From Duganella sp. CF517 (GTDB lineage: Bacteria > Pseudomonadota > Gammaproteobacteria > Burkholderiales > Burkholderiaceae_D), in contig NZ_FODC01000001.1 of assembly GCF_900110275.1 (NCBI RefSeq), positions 496,001 through 560,000 on the forward strand: a stretch of DNA of 64,000 nt, given 5' to 3'. Below the pieces are notes generated by a model, which ran no database searches, was not told the origin of the DNA, and was given only the letters and a program-made list of their open reading frames with translations. Position 1 is the stretch's first letter. Each line of letters begins with the position of its first letter. Shown in pieces: positions 30,862 through 40,400 of the stretch. The translations under genes and the position numbers were made by a program.

Positions 30862-30924
30862 CATTCAGACACAAGCTCAGCCACGTAGCTCCTGAGCTCG
30901 TGTCCGAATGTCAGACTTGACCCC
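30848..30924. repeat. 77-bp REP-like inverted repeat element
   Basis: The arms 30848-30880 and 30892-30924 are complementary at 31 of 33 positions, with the outer 19 bases (GGGGTCAAGTCTGACATTC) perfect, around an 11-base loop. It begins with GGGG and ends with CCCC. The structure resembles the mobile palindromic repeats mobilised by REP-associated tyrosine (RAYT/IS200-like) transposases. No transposase gene is nearby. It cuts off the GNAT gene at 30643 and lies 30 bases before the hydrolase-like gene. Confidence 0.8.
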
Positions 30925-30953
30925 GGTGGTTCTTATAATTCATATTTAAATTC

Positions 30954-31793
30954 ATGACCAATTCCACGCTCCCGGCCATCGTCGCCGCCGCCCTCCTGCT
31001 GGCCAGCGCCAGCGGCCATGCAGCTCCGCCAGCGGGACAGGACGCCCTCGCCGGCCCCAAAATCAAGGTCGATGTCGGCGGGCGCAAACTCAATATGTAT
31101 TGCATCGGCAAGGGTTCACCGACCGTGCTGTTCGAGGCCGACATCGGCCGTGCCGGATGGGATTGGTCGGCGGTCCTGCCGGAAGTCGCCAAGCGCACCC
31201 GCGCTTGCGTCTACGACCGCGCCGGGCTCGGTTCGAGCGATCCGATCATCCGCGCCTCCACAGTCGCCAACGCCAGCAAGGATTTGAACTTCCTGATCAA
31301 GAACGCGCGGCTGGAGGCGCCCTTCGTCGTGGTGGGCGCAGGCTACGGCGCCATGGTGGCGCAACATTTCGCGCTGCGGTCGCGCGGCGCGGCCGTCACC
31401 GGCCTGGTCCTGGTACAGCCGATGCATGAAGATGCGCTGCCGGCTGACCGGGCCGCACAACTCGATAGCGCGCTGGCCTGCCTGACGGCGGCGGAACAGG
31501 GCAACCCCGGCGCCCCCTGCGCCTATCCCGCCACCAGTTTCAACGCCGACATTGGTCCGGCATCGGCGGCCGCCCAGGCGGCGCAAGCGGCCAAGCCAGC
31601 CTATTGGCGCGCCCGCGCTTCCGAGTGGGACGGCATCGAAACCAGCGCCGCCCAGCTGCGTACCGCCCGTAAGCCTTTCGGCGACATCAAAGTGGTGGAA
31701 GTGAAGGACGGGCAACCGGCGGCCATCGTCGACGCGGTGATGGGCCTGCTTGACGCGCCAGGCATGATCATCGACGACCGTACCCTGCCCTAA
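30954..31793 (+). CDS. Alpha/beta-hydrolase-fold protein lacking catalytic residues
   Basis: A 279-residue protein with a signal peptide ending near GHAAPP, so probably periplasmic. The fold is recognisable: a strand-turn LFEADIGRAGWDW at the oxyanion position, YDRAGLGSSDP and a nucleophile-elbow segment VVVGAGYGAMVAQ. Where active members have G-H-S-x-G this reads G-A-G-Y-G, so the serine is absent. The C-terminal part ends without the usual GH catalytic histidine. It is probably a binding protein or decayed enzyme. Confidence 0.75.
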   Translation: MTNSTLPAIVAAALLLASASGHAAPPAGQDALAGPKIKVDVGGRKLNMYCIGKGSPTVLFEADIGRAGWDWSAVLPEVAKRTRACVYDRAGLGSSDPIIRASTVANASKDLNFLIKNARLEAPFVVVGAGYGAMVAQHFALRSRGAAVTGLVLVQPMHEDALPADRAAQLDSALACLTAAEQGNPGAPCAYPATSFNADIGPASAAAQAAQAAKPAYWRARASEWDGIETSAAQLRTARKPFGDIKVVEVKDGQPAAIVDAVMGLLDAPGMIIDDRTLP

Positions 31794-31862
31794 GACAGGG
31801 GCGACGCGGCTTGTGTTCCGCTAGCATCAACGCACCCATCGTTGATACAGGAGCACTCCCGC

Positions 31863-32840
31863 ATGAATCGTACCAAACTCCTGGCCGCGACACTGGCCGT
31901 GGCCTGCGCCTTGTTGGCCCCGGCCGGCCGCGCCGCCGCGCCGCTGGTCGGCACCCAGGCGCCCGGCTACTACCGCATGATGCTGGGCGACTACGAAATC
32001 ACCGCCCTGTCCGACGGCAGCCACGCCTTCCCCATCGATACCGTGATGACGCACATCAAGCCGGACGCGATCAAACAGGACCTGGCCGACGCCGAGCTGG
32101 CGCAGCCGGTGCAAGGCTCGATCAACGCCTTCCTGATCAACACCGGCAAGAAACTCATATTGGTCGACGCCGGCGCCGGCGCCCTGTACGGCGACTGCTG
32201 CGGCAAGCTGCTGGCCAACCTGCGCGCCGCCGGCTACCGCCCGGAACAGGTCGACGAGCTGCTGATCACCCATCTGCACAAGGACCACGCCGGCGGCATC
32301 ATGGCGCAAGGGGCGGCGGCCTTCCCCAACGCGGTGCTGCGGCTGTCGCAAGCCGAGGCCGACTACTGGCTGACCGCGGCCAACAAGGCCAAGGCGCCGG
32401 ACTTCCTGTCGACCTTCTTCGATGCCGCCCAGGCCGCCGTCGCGCCCTACCAGGCGGCCGGCCGCTACCAGCCCTACGGCACGTTCGGCCCGCTCGAACC
32501 CGGCATCGAGGCGCTGCCCGCGCCCGGTCATACCCCCGGGCACGCAATGTATCTGGTGAAAAATAAAAACCAGCAATTGCTGATCTGGGGCGACATCGTC
32601 CACGTGTCCGCGATCCAGCTGCCGCACCCGCGGGCGACCGTCAAATACGACAGCAGCGAGGACGACGCGCACGGTACACGCGTGCGCCTGTTGCAAATGG
32701 CCGCCAGCAAGCACATGATCGTAGGCGCGGCGCATATCGCCTTTCCCGGCCTCGGCCACATCCGCCAGCGCGACGGCCGCTATGACTGGTTGCCTGTGAA
32801 CTACGACGGCGCGCCGGCATCCAACGCCGTCCCCCAATAA
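31863..32840 (+). CDS. Exported metallo-beta-lactamase-fold hydrolase
   Basis: A 325-residue protein. The start chosen is the ATG of MNRTKLLAATLAVACALLAP, with AGGAG upstream, giving a clear signal peptide. The dinuclear zinc motif THLHKDHAGG (H-x-H-x-D-H) is at about residue 140, followed by APGHTPGHAMYLV and LLIWGDIVH; a last His is in VGAAHIAFPGLGHI. The layout fits the AHL-lactonase/organophosphate-hydrolase-like MBL branch. The substrate is not known. Confidence 0.85.
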   Translation: MNRTKLLAATLAVACALLAPAGRAAAPLVGTQAPGYYRMMLGDYEITALSDGSHAFPIDTVMTHIKPDAIKQDLADAELAQPVQGSINAFLINTGKKLILVDAGAGALYGDCCGKLLANLRAAGYRPEQVDELLITHLHKDHAGGIMAQGAAAFPNAVLRLSQAEADYWLTAANKAKAPDFLSTFFDAAQAAVAPYQAAGRYQPYGTFGPLEPGIEALPAPGHTPGHAMYLVKNKNQQLLIWGDIVHVSAIQLPHPRATVKYDSSEDDAHGTRVRLLQMAASKHMIVGAAHIAFPGLGHIRQRDGRYDWLPVNYDGAPASNAVPQ

Positions 32841-32871
32841 ACGCAGTGAATCGCCACCTGAAAGGATCACC

Positions 32872-33042
32872 ATGAGCAAGCCAGACGCATCGCCTCCCCC
32901 CTCCCCCGCCACGCCGGCGCCGTCCGAGCGGCCGTCCGCCCACGAGCAAGACGTGCTCGACGAGGCGTTGGAGGAAACCTTCCCCTCCAGCGATCCGATC
33001 GCCGTCAGCATCACCAAAGAGGAACGCCCACCCAAACGCTGA
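32872..33042 (+). CDS. Small conserved acidic protein (56 aa)
   Basis: A 56-codon gene with AAAGGA seven bases before the ATG. The N-terminal half is Pro/Ser-rich and disordered; the C-terminal half has the pattern LDEALEETFPSSDPIAVSIT, which I recognise as a recurrent motif of short unannotated proteobacterial proteins. No function is known. It follows the MBL-fold hydrolase gene by 31 bases, probably on the same transcript. Confidence 0.65.
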   Translation: MSKPDASPPPSPATPAPSERPSAHEQDVLDEALEETFPSSDPIAVSITKEERPPKR

Positions 33043-33132
33043 GCGATGGACTGGCCTTTTGGCAGGAGCTTTACTTCGACGGGCTGACTACACTGCTATG
33101 GCAGTATCCCCCCACCCATCAAGGAGCATCAA

Positions 33133-33975
33133 ATGTCCAACAGCAAACTCTCAGTCGACAGCGTCATCACCGAAGACGGCACCCGCATCCATTTCAAGGA
33201 TTGGGGCACCGGCCCGGCCGTGGTTTTCAGCCACGGCTGGCCGCTGCAAGGCGACGCCTGGGAAGACCAGATGATCTTCCTGGCCAGCAACGGCTACCGC
33301 GTCATCGCCCATGACCGCCGTGGCCACGGCCTGTCGAGCCAGCCGTGGAACGGCAACGACATGGACACCTACGCCGACGACCTGGCGACCCTGATGAACG
33401 CGCTGGACCTGAAGGATGCGACCCTGGTGGGCCACTCCACCGGCGGCGGCGAAGTGGCGCGCTACATCGGCCGCCACGGCACCGGCCGCGTCGCCAAGGC
33501 GGTGCTGGTGGGCGCCGTGCCGCCGCAGATGGTCAAGTCGGACACCAACCCGAACGGCTTGCCGATGTCGGTGTTCGACGGCATCCGCAGCGCCGTGCTG
33601 GCCGACCGCTCGCAGTTCTTCAAGGATTTGACCTTGCCGTTCTACGGCTACAACCGCGAAGGCGCCAAGCCGTCGCAGGGCGTGCGCGATACCTTCTGGG
33701 CGCAAGGCATGCAGTGCGGCATCAAGAACGCCTACGACTGCATCAAGCAGTTCTCGGAAACCGACTTCACCGAAGACCTGAAAAAGATCGATGTGCCGAC
33801 CCTGTTCGTGCACGGCAGCGACGACCAGATCGTCCCGATCGACACCGCCGCCAAGGCCGCCGTCAAGCTGGTCAAGAACGGCACGCTGAAAATCTACGAA
33901 GGCGCGCCGCACGGCCTGCCGACCACCCACAAGGACAAGCTCAACGCCGACCTGCTGGACTTCCTCAAGTCCTGA
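33133..33975 (+). CDS. Alpha/beta hydrolase (non-heme chloroperoxidase/esterase family)
   Basis: A 280-residue cytoplasmic hydrolase with AAGGAG upstream. The catalytic triad can be read as Ser in [12 protein letters not shown], Asp in HGSDDQIVP and His in [10 protein letters not shown], with an oxyanion-hole SHGWPLQG and [14 protein letters not shown]. This matches the cofactor-free haloperoxidase/perhydrolase-esterase family. In vivo such enzymes usually act as esterases. Confidence 0.9.
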   Translation: MSNSKLSVDSVITEDGTRIHFKDWGTGPAVVFSHGWPLQGDAWEDQMIFLASNGYRVIAHDRRGHGLSSQPWNGNDMDTYADDLATLMNALDLKDATLVGHSTGGGEVARYIGRHGTGRVAKAVLVGAVPPQMVKSDTNPNGLPMSVFDGIRSAVLADRSQFFKDLTLPFYGYNREGAKPSQGVRDTFWAQGMQCGIKNAYDCIKQFSETDFTEDLKKIDVPTLFVHGSDDQIVPIDTAAKAAVKLVKNGTLKIYEGAPHGLPTTHKDKLNADLLDFLKS

Positions 33976-34070
33976 GCCTCGCGCCTGGCGGTAGCGGTGC
34001 CGGCGGCAAGCCGGTACCCCTATCGGGTAGTCGATCCCCCTCCCCAATGAACATTCCACGTCACTCTTTC

Positions 34071-34104
34071 GGATAAGGGATTATCCGGCCGCGCGCCGGA
34101 TAAT
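34071..34104. promoter_or_regulatory. Overlapping palindromes upstream of dps
   Basis: GGATAA-GGGA-TTATCC (34071-34086) overlaps ATTATCCGGC-CGCGC-GCCGGATAAT (34080-34104). Both are perfect inverted repeats sharing the TTATCC element, 57 bases upstream of the dps ATG. They are mutually exclusive as hairpins and could be alternative operator sites or an RNA switch. Confidence 0.55.
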
Positions 34105-34160
34105 GTGAGCATCCGGTGCCCCCATGCGGACTGCGGCGCGGAACACTTTGAAAGCACATC

Positions 34161-34706
34161 ATGAGCAACGAGAAACCCTCCGACATCCTGCAAGACTTCG
34201 GCGCGCTGGCCAACGTGCGCATCGGCCTGAGCGCGGAAGTGCGCTCGCAAGGCGTGCGCGCCTTGAACCGCCTGCTGGCCCATACCATGGCCATGCGCGA
34301 TGCCTACAAGAAAGCGCACTGGCAAACCTCGGGCGCCACCTTCCACCAGTTGCACCTGCTGTTCGACAAGCACTACACCGAACAGGTGGTGATCATGGAC
34401 GCCATCGCCGAACGCGTGCAGACCCTTGGCGGCGTGACCTTCGCGCTGGCGCAGGACATCGCCGACGAGTCGACCATTTCGCGCACCGCCCCGCGCGGCC
34501 GCGAATCGGCGCTGGCCCAGCTGGGCCGGCTGCTCGACTCGCACGAAACCATCCTGGTCGAAGCGCGTCCGCTGGCGCGCGCGGCCGCCGAGGCCGGCGA
34601 TGACGGCACCAACGACCTGATCGTCAGCCAGGTGGTGCGCAGCAACGAGCTGCAAAGCTGGTTCATCGGCGAGCACCTGGCGGCGCAGACCCAGACCGCC
34701 AAGTAA
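34161..34706 (+). CDS. dps: Dps family ferritin-like DNA-protection protein
   Basis: A 181-residue member of the Dps family. The intersubunit ferroxidase ligands are present: His in KAHWQTSG, His and Asp in HQLHLLFDKHY, and Asp/Glu in IMDAIAERVQTLGG. Such dodecamers oxidise and store iron with peroxide and protect DNA. It lies two bases before a histidine kinase gene, so dps, kinase and regulator form an operon. Overlapping inverted repeats sit 57 bases upstream. Confidence 0.92.
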   Translation: MSNEKPSDILQDFGALANVRIGLSAEVRSQGVRALNRLLAHTMAMRDAYKKAHWQTSGATFHQLHLLFDKHYTEQVVIMDAIAERVQTLGGVTFALAQDIADESTISRTAPRGRESALAQLGRLLDSHETILVEARPLARAAAEAGDDGTNDLIVSQVVRSNELQSWFIGEHLAAQTQTAK

Positions 34707-34708
34707 CG

Positions 34709-35557
34709 ATGCCCAAGCCCATGGACAACGCGGCGGTATTGACGCTCGATAACGAGCAGTTGTACCGCCGCCTGCAGCAGGAAAAAGCGCGCCGGCTGCA
34801 AGCCGAGCAAGCGCTGCAGCATGCCACGGAAGAACTGGCACGGCTGGCCCGCATCACCTCCATGGGCGAATTCGCCGCGTCGATCGCGCACGAAGTCAAC
34901 CAGCCGCTGGCGGCCATGGTGCTGCATGCGGAAGTGGGCCTGAACGCGCTGACGCACACCCCGCCACAGCTCGAGCAGGCCCGCGACGCGCTGAAACTGA
35001 TCATGCACATCGGCGCGAGCGCCGGCGACGTCATCCGCAGCATCCGCGGCATGTCGAGCAAGAGCAGTCCGGTGCCGACCTTGTTCGGCGTCGACGACGC
35101 GCTGCGCGAAGTGCTGCGCCTGCTGCGCGCGGAGTTGAATAAACACAGTATTGAAGTCTGCGACGGCCTGGCGCTGGGCGAGCATCAATTGTATGCCGAC
35201 CGCGTGCAGGTGCAACAAGTGATGATGAATCTGGTGCTCAACGCCATCGAGGCGATGAAGGATGTGCACGACCGGCCCCGCAGGCTGGAGCTGCGCTCGA
35301 CGCTGGCCGATATTTCCGGCGCCTTGCGCGTCAGCGTGGAGGACAACGGCGTCGGCGTCTCCGCCAAACTGGCCGAGCGGCTGTTCGATCCGCTGTTTTC
35401 CACCAAGCCGGGCGGCACGGGCCTGGGCCTGTCGATCTGCCGCACGATCATCGAGGCGCACGGCGGGCGCATCTGGAGCACCTCGCGCCAGCCGCACGGC
35501 ACCGCTTTTCACATCACCCTGAAGGGAAATCCGCCATGGACACCACCTCCATCCTGA
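34709..35557 (+). CDS. Soluble sensor histidine kinase
   Basis: A 282-residue kinase without membrane segments. A short N-terminal coiled coil (about residues 15-50) replaces a sensory domain. HisKA has the phosphoacceptor His in SIAHEVNQPLAAM (about residue 63), as in FixL/NtrB-like kinases. The HATPase has MNLVLNAIEAM, DNGVGVS and GGTGLGLSICR. It is located between dps and a NarL regulator whose start overlaps its end by 22 bases. Its signal may come from another protein through the coiled coil. Confidence 0.9.
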   Translation: MPKPMDNAAVLTLDNEQLYRRLQQEKARRLQAEQALQHATEELARLARITSMGEFAASIAHEVNQPLAAMVLHAEVGLNALTHTPPQLEQARDALKLIMHIGASAGDVIRSIRGMSSKSSPVPTLFGVDDALREVLRLLRAELNKHSIEVCDGLALGEHQLYADRVQVQQVMMNLVLNAIEAMKDVHDRPRRLELRSTLADISGALRVSVEDNGVGVSAKLAERLFDPLFSTKPGGTGLGLSICRTIIEAHGGRIWSTSRQPHGTAFHITLKGNPPWTPPPS

Positions 35558-36159
35558 TCGCCGACGATCATCCGCTCATCCTCGCCGGGCTTAGCGCCCT
35601 GATCAATTCGATGCCGGAGTTCCGGCTGGTGGCGCAGGCGGCCAACGGCTTGCAGGCGGTGGCGCTGTACCGGCAGCACCGGCCGGACGTGGTCGTCATG
35701 GATTTGAGCATGCCGGAGATGCATGGCGTCGACGCCATCGGGCATATCCGCGCAGGCGATGCGCAGGCGCGCATCATCATCCTGACGACTTATCAGGGCG
35801 ACGAGGATGTATATCGCGGCTTGCAGGCCGGTGCGATGGCGTATCTGTTGAAGGATAGCGGTTCCGAGCAGTTGGCCAAGTGCATCAAGGCGGTGGCGGC
35901 CGGGCACAAGTTTTTGCCGGCGGAGGTGGCCGGCAAGCTGGCAGAGCGCGCCGAGACGACGCGTTTGTCGCGCCGGGAACTGGAAATATTGGCGCATCTG
36001 GCCACGGGCAAGAGCAACAAGATGATCGCGCGCAGCGCGGCGATCGAGGTGGGCACGGTCAAGTTCCACGTCAATAATATCCTGGCCAAGTTGAATGTGG
36101 CGAGCCGCACGGAGGCCGCGACCGTGGCGGCGAGGCGTGGTCTGTTGAGCGTTTTCTGA
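35536..36159 (+). CDS. NarL-family response regulator
   Basis: A 207-residue regulator with an intact acidic pocket (ILIADDHPLI), a phosphoacceptor in VVVMDLSMPEMHG, a Lys in YLLKDSG and a LuxR helix-turn-helix (LSRRELEILAHLATGKSN, VGTVKFHVNNIL). Its start lies inside the end of the kinase gene, which indicates translational coupling. It is very similar in its C-terminal domain to the orphan regulator at 29577. Its targets may include the dps operon itself. Confidence 0.92.
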   Translation: MDTTSILIADDHPLILAGLSALINSMPEFRLVAQAANGLQAVALYRQHRPDVVVMDLSMPEMHGVDAIGHIRAGDAQARIIILTTYQGDEDVYRGLQAGAMAYLLKDSGSEQLAKCIKAVAAGHKFLPAEVAGKLAERAETTRLSRRELEILAHLATGKSNKMIARSAAIEVGTVKFHVNNILAKLNVASRTEAATVAARRGLLSVF

Positions 36160-36185
36160 CCACGGTCACGCCGCCATGAACCGGC

Positions 36186-36872
36186 TTATTTCGCTGCGAC
36201 TGGCGCCAGCGTTTTGTGGTCGCTGGTGGTGCGCGGCGCCGCCTTGTGCACCATCGTGTAAGCGTAATCGACGCCCATGCCGTACGCGCCGGAATGCTCG
36301 CGCACCACGGCCATCACCGCATCGTAGGTCTCACGGTGCGCCCAGTCGCGCTGCCATTCCAGCATGACTTGCTGCCAGGTCACCGGTACCACGCCGGCCT
36401 GGATCATGCGCTGCATCGCGAAATCGTGCGCTTCCTTGGTCGTGCCGCCCGACGCGTCGGCGACCATGTAAATCTCGTAGCCGCCTTCCAGCATCGCGCA
36501 CAACGCGAAGCTGTTGTTGCAGACCTCGGTCCACAGGCCCGAAACGATCACCTTTTTCTTGCCGTTGGCGGCCAGCGCGTCGCGCACTTTCTGGTCGTCC
36601 CACGAGTTCATCGACGTGCGTTCCAGGATATCCTTGCCTGGGAATACGTCCAGCAATTCCGGATAGGTGTGGCCGGAGAACGATTGGGTTTCCACGGTGG
36701 TGAGGATGGTCGGGATATTGAAGATCTTGGCCGCTTTGGCCAGCGCCACGGTGTTGTTCTTCAGTACCTGGCGGTCCATCGACTGCACGCCGAACGCCAT
36801 CTGCGGTTGCTGGTCGATGAAGATCAGCTGGCAGTTGGTCGGGGTCAGGACTTCGAGTTTTGGGTTCATCAT
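36186..36872 (-). CDS. Isochorismatase-family cysteine hydrolase (YcaC-like)
   Basis: A 228-residue protein from the ATG of MMNPKLEVLTP, with GGAAG five bases upstream; a start four codons earlier is possible. Catalytic positions are Asp in LIFIDQQPQM, a basic residue in ILERTSMNSWDD and the nucleophile Cys in WTEVCNNSFAL, matching the YcaC branch. The substrate is unknown, although amidase-like activity on small molecules is typical. It is convergent to the NarL regulator. Confidence 0.85.
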   Translation of the reverse strand: MMNPKLEVLTPTNCQLIFIDQQPQMAFGVQSMDRQVLKNNTVALAKAAKIFNIPTILTTVETQSFSGHTYPELLDVFPGKDILERTSMNSWDDQKVRDALAANGKKKVIVSGLWTEVCNNSFALCAMLEGGYEIYMVADASGGTTKEAHDFAMQRMIQAGVVPVTWQQVMLEWQRDWAHRETYDAVMAVVREHSGAYGMGVDYAYTMVHKAAPRTTSDHKTLAPVAAK

Positions 36873-37021
36873 GATGGCTTCCATATGGTGTATAGGGGAA
36901 CGATCATGTTAGGCGCCGGACCGGGCGAGCGCCACTATCTAAATGTAGGCGCCGGCGAGCTGGCAAGTCTGCTAAGCTGGCCGCTAAATCGCACTTCAAT
37001 ATTTTACTCAACGGACCTGAC

Positions 37022-37435
37022 ATGACCACACCGGACGACGCCGCGCAACGCGCGCAGCTGAACGCGCTGGCGCGCGGCTTGCGCGACCTGCACAAGCAAT
37101 TGCTGCACATCGAAACCCAGTACTTTGGCGCGGTCGGCAGTCCGCTCGAGCTGTTGCAGCTGGTGACCAACCACCCGCATTTCGCCTGGCTGCAAAAGCT
37201 GTCCGGGCTGATGGCGCAGATAGACGAGCGGCTCGACGAACCGGAGACCATCGCCGCCGCCGACGCGCTGGTGTTCCGCCGCGCGGTCGAGGCGCTGATC
37301 GGCCCGTCCGAGCAAGGCGACATGGAATTCCGCGCCAAGTACAACGCCTTGCTGCACGACGCGCCGGAAGTGGTGATGGCGCACGGCGCGGTGCGCCAAC
37401 TGCTGGCCGCGATCGGCACGGCGCCGGCCGCTTAG
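37022..37435 (+). CDS. Conserved hypothetical helical protein
   Basis: A 137-residue soluble protein with no signal or membrane segment. It is nearly all helical by composition, with LARGLRDLHKQLLHIETQYFG near the start and RRAVEALIGPSEQGDMEF in the middle. No family name is recognised. It is divergent from the YcaC-like hydrolase gene across a 149-bp gap and convergent to the second propeller kinase gene. Confidence 0.6.
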   Translation: MTTPDDAAQRAQLNALARGLRDLHKQLLHIETQYFGAVGSPLELLQLVTNHPHFAWLQKLSGLMAQIDERLDEPETIAAADALVFRRAVEALIGPSEQGDMEFRAKYNALLHDAPEVVMAHGAVRQLLAAIGTAPAA

Positions 37436-37458
37436 CCGCGCAAGCCTGCCGTGCGCGG
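37436..37458. terminator. Hairpin between convergent genes
   Basis: CCGCGCA (37436-37442) pairs perfectly with TGCGCGG (37452-37458) around a 9-base loop in the short space between two convergent genes. No U tract follows on either side, so termination strength is uncertain. Confidence 0.35.
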
Positions 37459-37468
37459 CGGCGCTTCG

Positions 37469-40400
37469 CTACCCCCGCCGCCGCAAACGCCGCAGCCAAC
37501 GCTTCCAGCGCGACTGGCCGACATAGGCCAGCGCGGCGGGAACCGCCAGCCTGACACGCGTGCCGATCAGCGGGCTGTCGATCGTCAATGTGGCGCCGAT
37601 GCGCGCGGCGCGCTCCATCATGCCCGGCAAGCCCCAGTGGCCGGCGCGTTTGCCATCGGCCAGTATCTCCGCGGGAATACCCTTGCCGTCATCGGCCACC
37701 TGCAGCACGAACTGGCCGGCGCCGTAGCCCAACGTCACCTGGATCGATTTGGCGCCGGCGTGGCGGAAGGCGTTCATCAGCGCCTCGCGGCCGATGCTGT
37801 AGGCCTCGCAACTTGCGTCTTCCGTCAAATCCACCGCGGCGCCCTCGCTGCGCAGGCTGAACACGCTCTGATGGCTTTCCTGCAGCACCTCGCCGACGAT
37901 CGTCAGCCCGCGCTCCAGATCGCCGTCGCTCATCGCGCTCGAGCGCAGGTCCTGCACCTCGTCGCGTCCCTCCTCGATCACGCGGTCGGCCAGCAGCAGC
38001 ATGCGCTCGAGCCGCGCGCGGGTGGACGAATCCTCCGGCAAGGCGCTCATCGCGGTCTGGAAACCCAGCACCAGCCCCTGCACGCTTTGCAGGAAGGTAT
38101 CGTGCAACGTGCGGGCGATGCGCTCGCGCTCGGCCATGCGCGCGGCGATGCGCAGGGTCGCCTGGCGCAGCCACAAGCGGTACAGCAGATACAGCGCGCC
38201 GGCCGCCGCCAGCGCGCACAGGCCGTAGAACAGCGGTGTCTGTGCAAACGTCGGCAGGATGGTCACGTCGATCGACGTGTCGCGCGCGTTCCACTGGCCC
38301 AACTCGTTGACGGCGGCGATGCGGAAGCGGTAATCGCCCGGCCCCACATTGGTGTACGACACCGCGCGGCGGTTGCCGGAATCCTGCCAGTCGGCATCGA
38401 CGCCCTCCAGCCGATAGCGGAAGCGCACCATCTCCGGCATGCTGTAGCTGAGGGCGGTGAACTCGATGCGGAACGACGTCGTGCCCGGGGCCAGTCGCAC
38501 CGGCTTCGAAAAGTCCAGGTGGCGCTCGCCCCTGGCCACCAGGGTTTCGACCACCACCGACGGCGCGTGCGGCGCCGGATAGGAGGTGGTGGTATCCAGA
38601 CGGGCCATGCCGGTGGCGCCGACAAACCACAACTGGCCGTCGACGCCGCCCAGCGCCGACGGTCGGCGCGTGCTGGTGTCGGCAAAACCCGGATAGCCGT
38701 CCAGCACGCCGTACAGGATGTACTTCAGCGGCACGCCGGGCGCGCCCGCCGCCGCTTGCCAGTCGGCCGCCTTGACGTACACCACGCCCTTGCTGCCGTT
38801 GAGCCAGCGGTCGCCGTTGGCGCCCACGACGGTGCCCGAGACCCCGGCCAGCACATCGGCATCGGCGGCGGCCAGCCGCTGGAACGCGCCGCCGCGCAGC
38901 ACCGCCAGGCCGCCGGCGCCGCCGGCCACCACCTCGTCGCCGAGCACATGCAGATGGGTGATGGGGCCGATGTCGTTCTCAAGGGATTGCGGGTAACGCG
39001 TGACCTTGCCATGATCGAAATAAACGATCGCGCCATTGTCATAGCCGAGCCACAGCGTGCCGCTGCGGGCGCCCGCCTCGCCGACGAAGCTACCCGGAGG
39101 CAAGCCCAAATCGACCTCGCTGGTCCACTTCCCGCCCGCGAACCGGAAGTGGCCGCGCCGCGCGATGCGCACCCACAATCCGTCGCCGTCATCGAACACG
39201 CGCGACACGTCCACCGGACCGGCGGGATCGGCCGGGTTCGATGGATAGGCAATGCGCTCGGAACGGTTCGGATAGCGCACTTCCAGTCCGTTCGGGCGGG
39301 CCAGCAACAAGGCGCCATCGCGGGCGTTGCCGATGGCGCCCACGTTGCCCGGCGGGAAGCCTTCATCGATGGCCTGGGCGCCGTCGGCGCGCAGGCGCCA
39401 CACCCGCCCCGACGGCAGGCTGAGCGCGAGCACCTGGCCGAAGTGGTCGCGCGCCAGTTTGAAGGTGCGTCCGCCGCCGGCCAGGGCGACCGGCGCCAGG
39501 CGGTTGTGGCGGAAGCGTTCGACGCCGGCCTGGGTGCCGATCCAGATGCTGCCGTCGCGGTCCTCGAATAGAATGTTGCCGGTCAGGCTGCTGAGTTGCC
39601 AGGGCTGGTCGAGCCGGTCGCGCGGTCCGGCATTGGGCGCCATTTGACGGCCGGGCATGGCGCCCACGCCAGCGGTGCGGCACACGCCGACGGGACAGGC
39701 CAGCGACCAGAAGTTGCCGTCGCGGTCGAACAAGCCGTTTTCCTGGCCCTGCGATTGCGCCAGCCACGCCGGGCGCGGCATCAGCGGGCCCCGGTGCTGG
39801 CCCGGCACCGGGATCAGCCTGTCGTGCAGGTCCTGCCACAGGCGCCCATCGGGCGACTCGATCAGGTTAACCGTGTGCACGTCCTGGCGCTGCACCTGCC
39901 GGAACCGTTGGGCGCCGGCGGGCATCACGTACAAGGCGTGGCCGACCGCGACCCAGACTTGGCCGTACTGGTCCGCCACCACGTTCGACACCTCGCCCGC
40001 CGGCAAGCCGAGCTCCGGTCCGACGTCGCGCCAGGCGCCGCCGCGCAGTTGCAGCAGCGCGCTGGTGGTGGCGACCCACAACTGCCCGCGCTCATCGGTG
40101 GTAGCGCTCGTCACCGGCCCGATCGGCGCGTTGCCCACCAACGCCGGGTAATGCATGATGTGGCCGCCGTGCAGGCGGCTGAGTCCGCCGAACAGGTAGC
40201 CGATCAGCAGATCGCCGTCGCGCAGCGCCGTCAGCGCGGTCACCGGACGCTTGGGCGCCGTCTCGCCGTTCAATGCCTCGAAACGCCGGAAGCGCATACC
40301 GTCAAACCGGTAGAAACCGTCGACGCTGCCGATCCACAGCCAACCGTCGGCGGTCTGCGCCATCGACGATACCTGGGCTGGCGCGCCATCCTTGCCGGTC

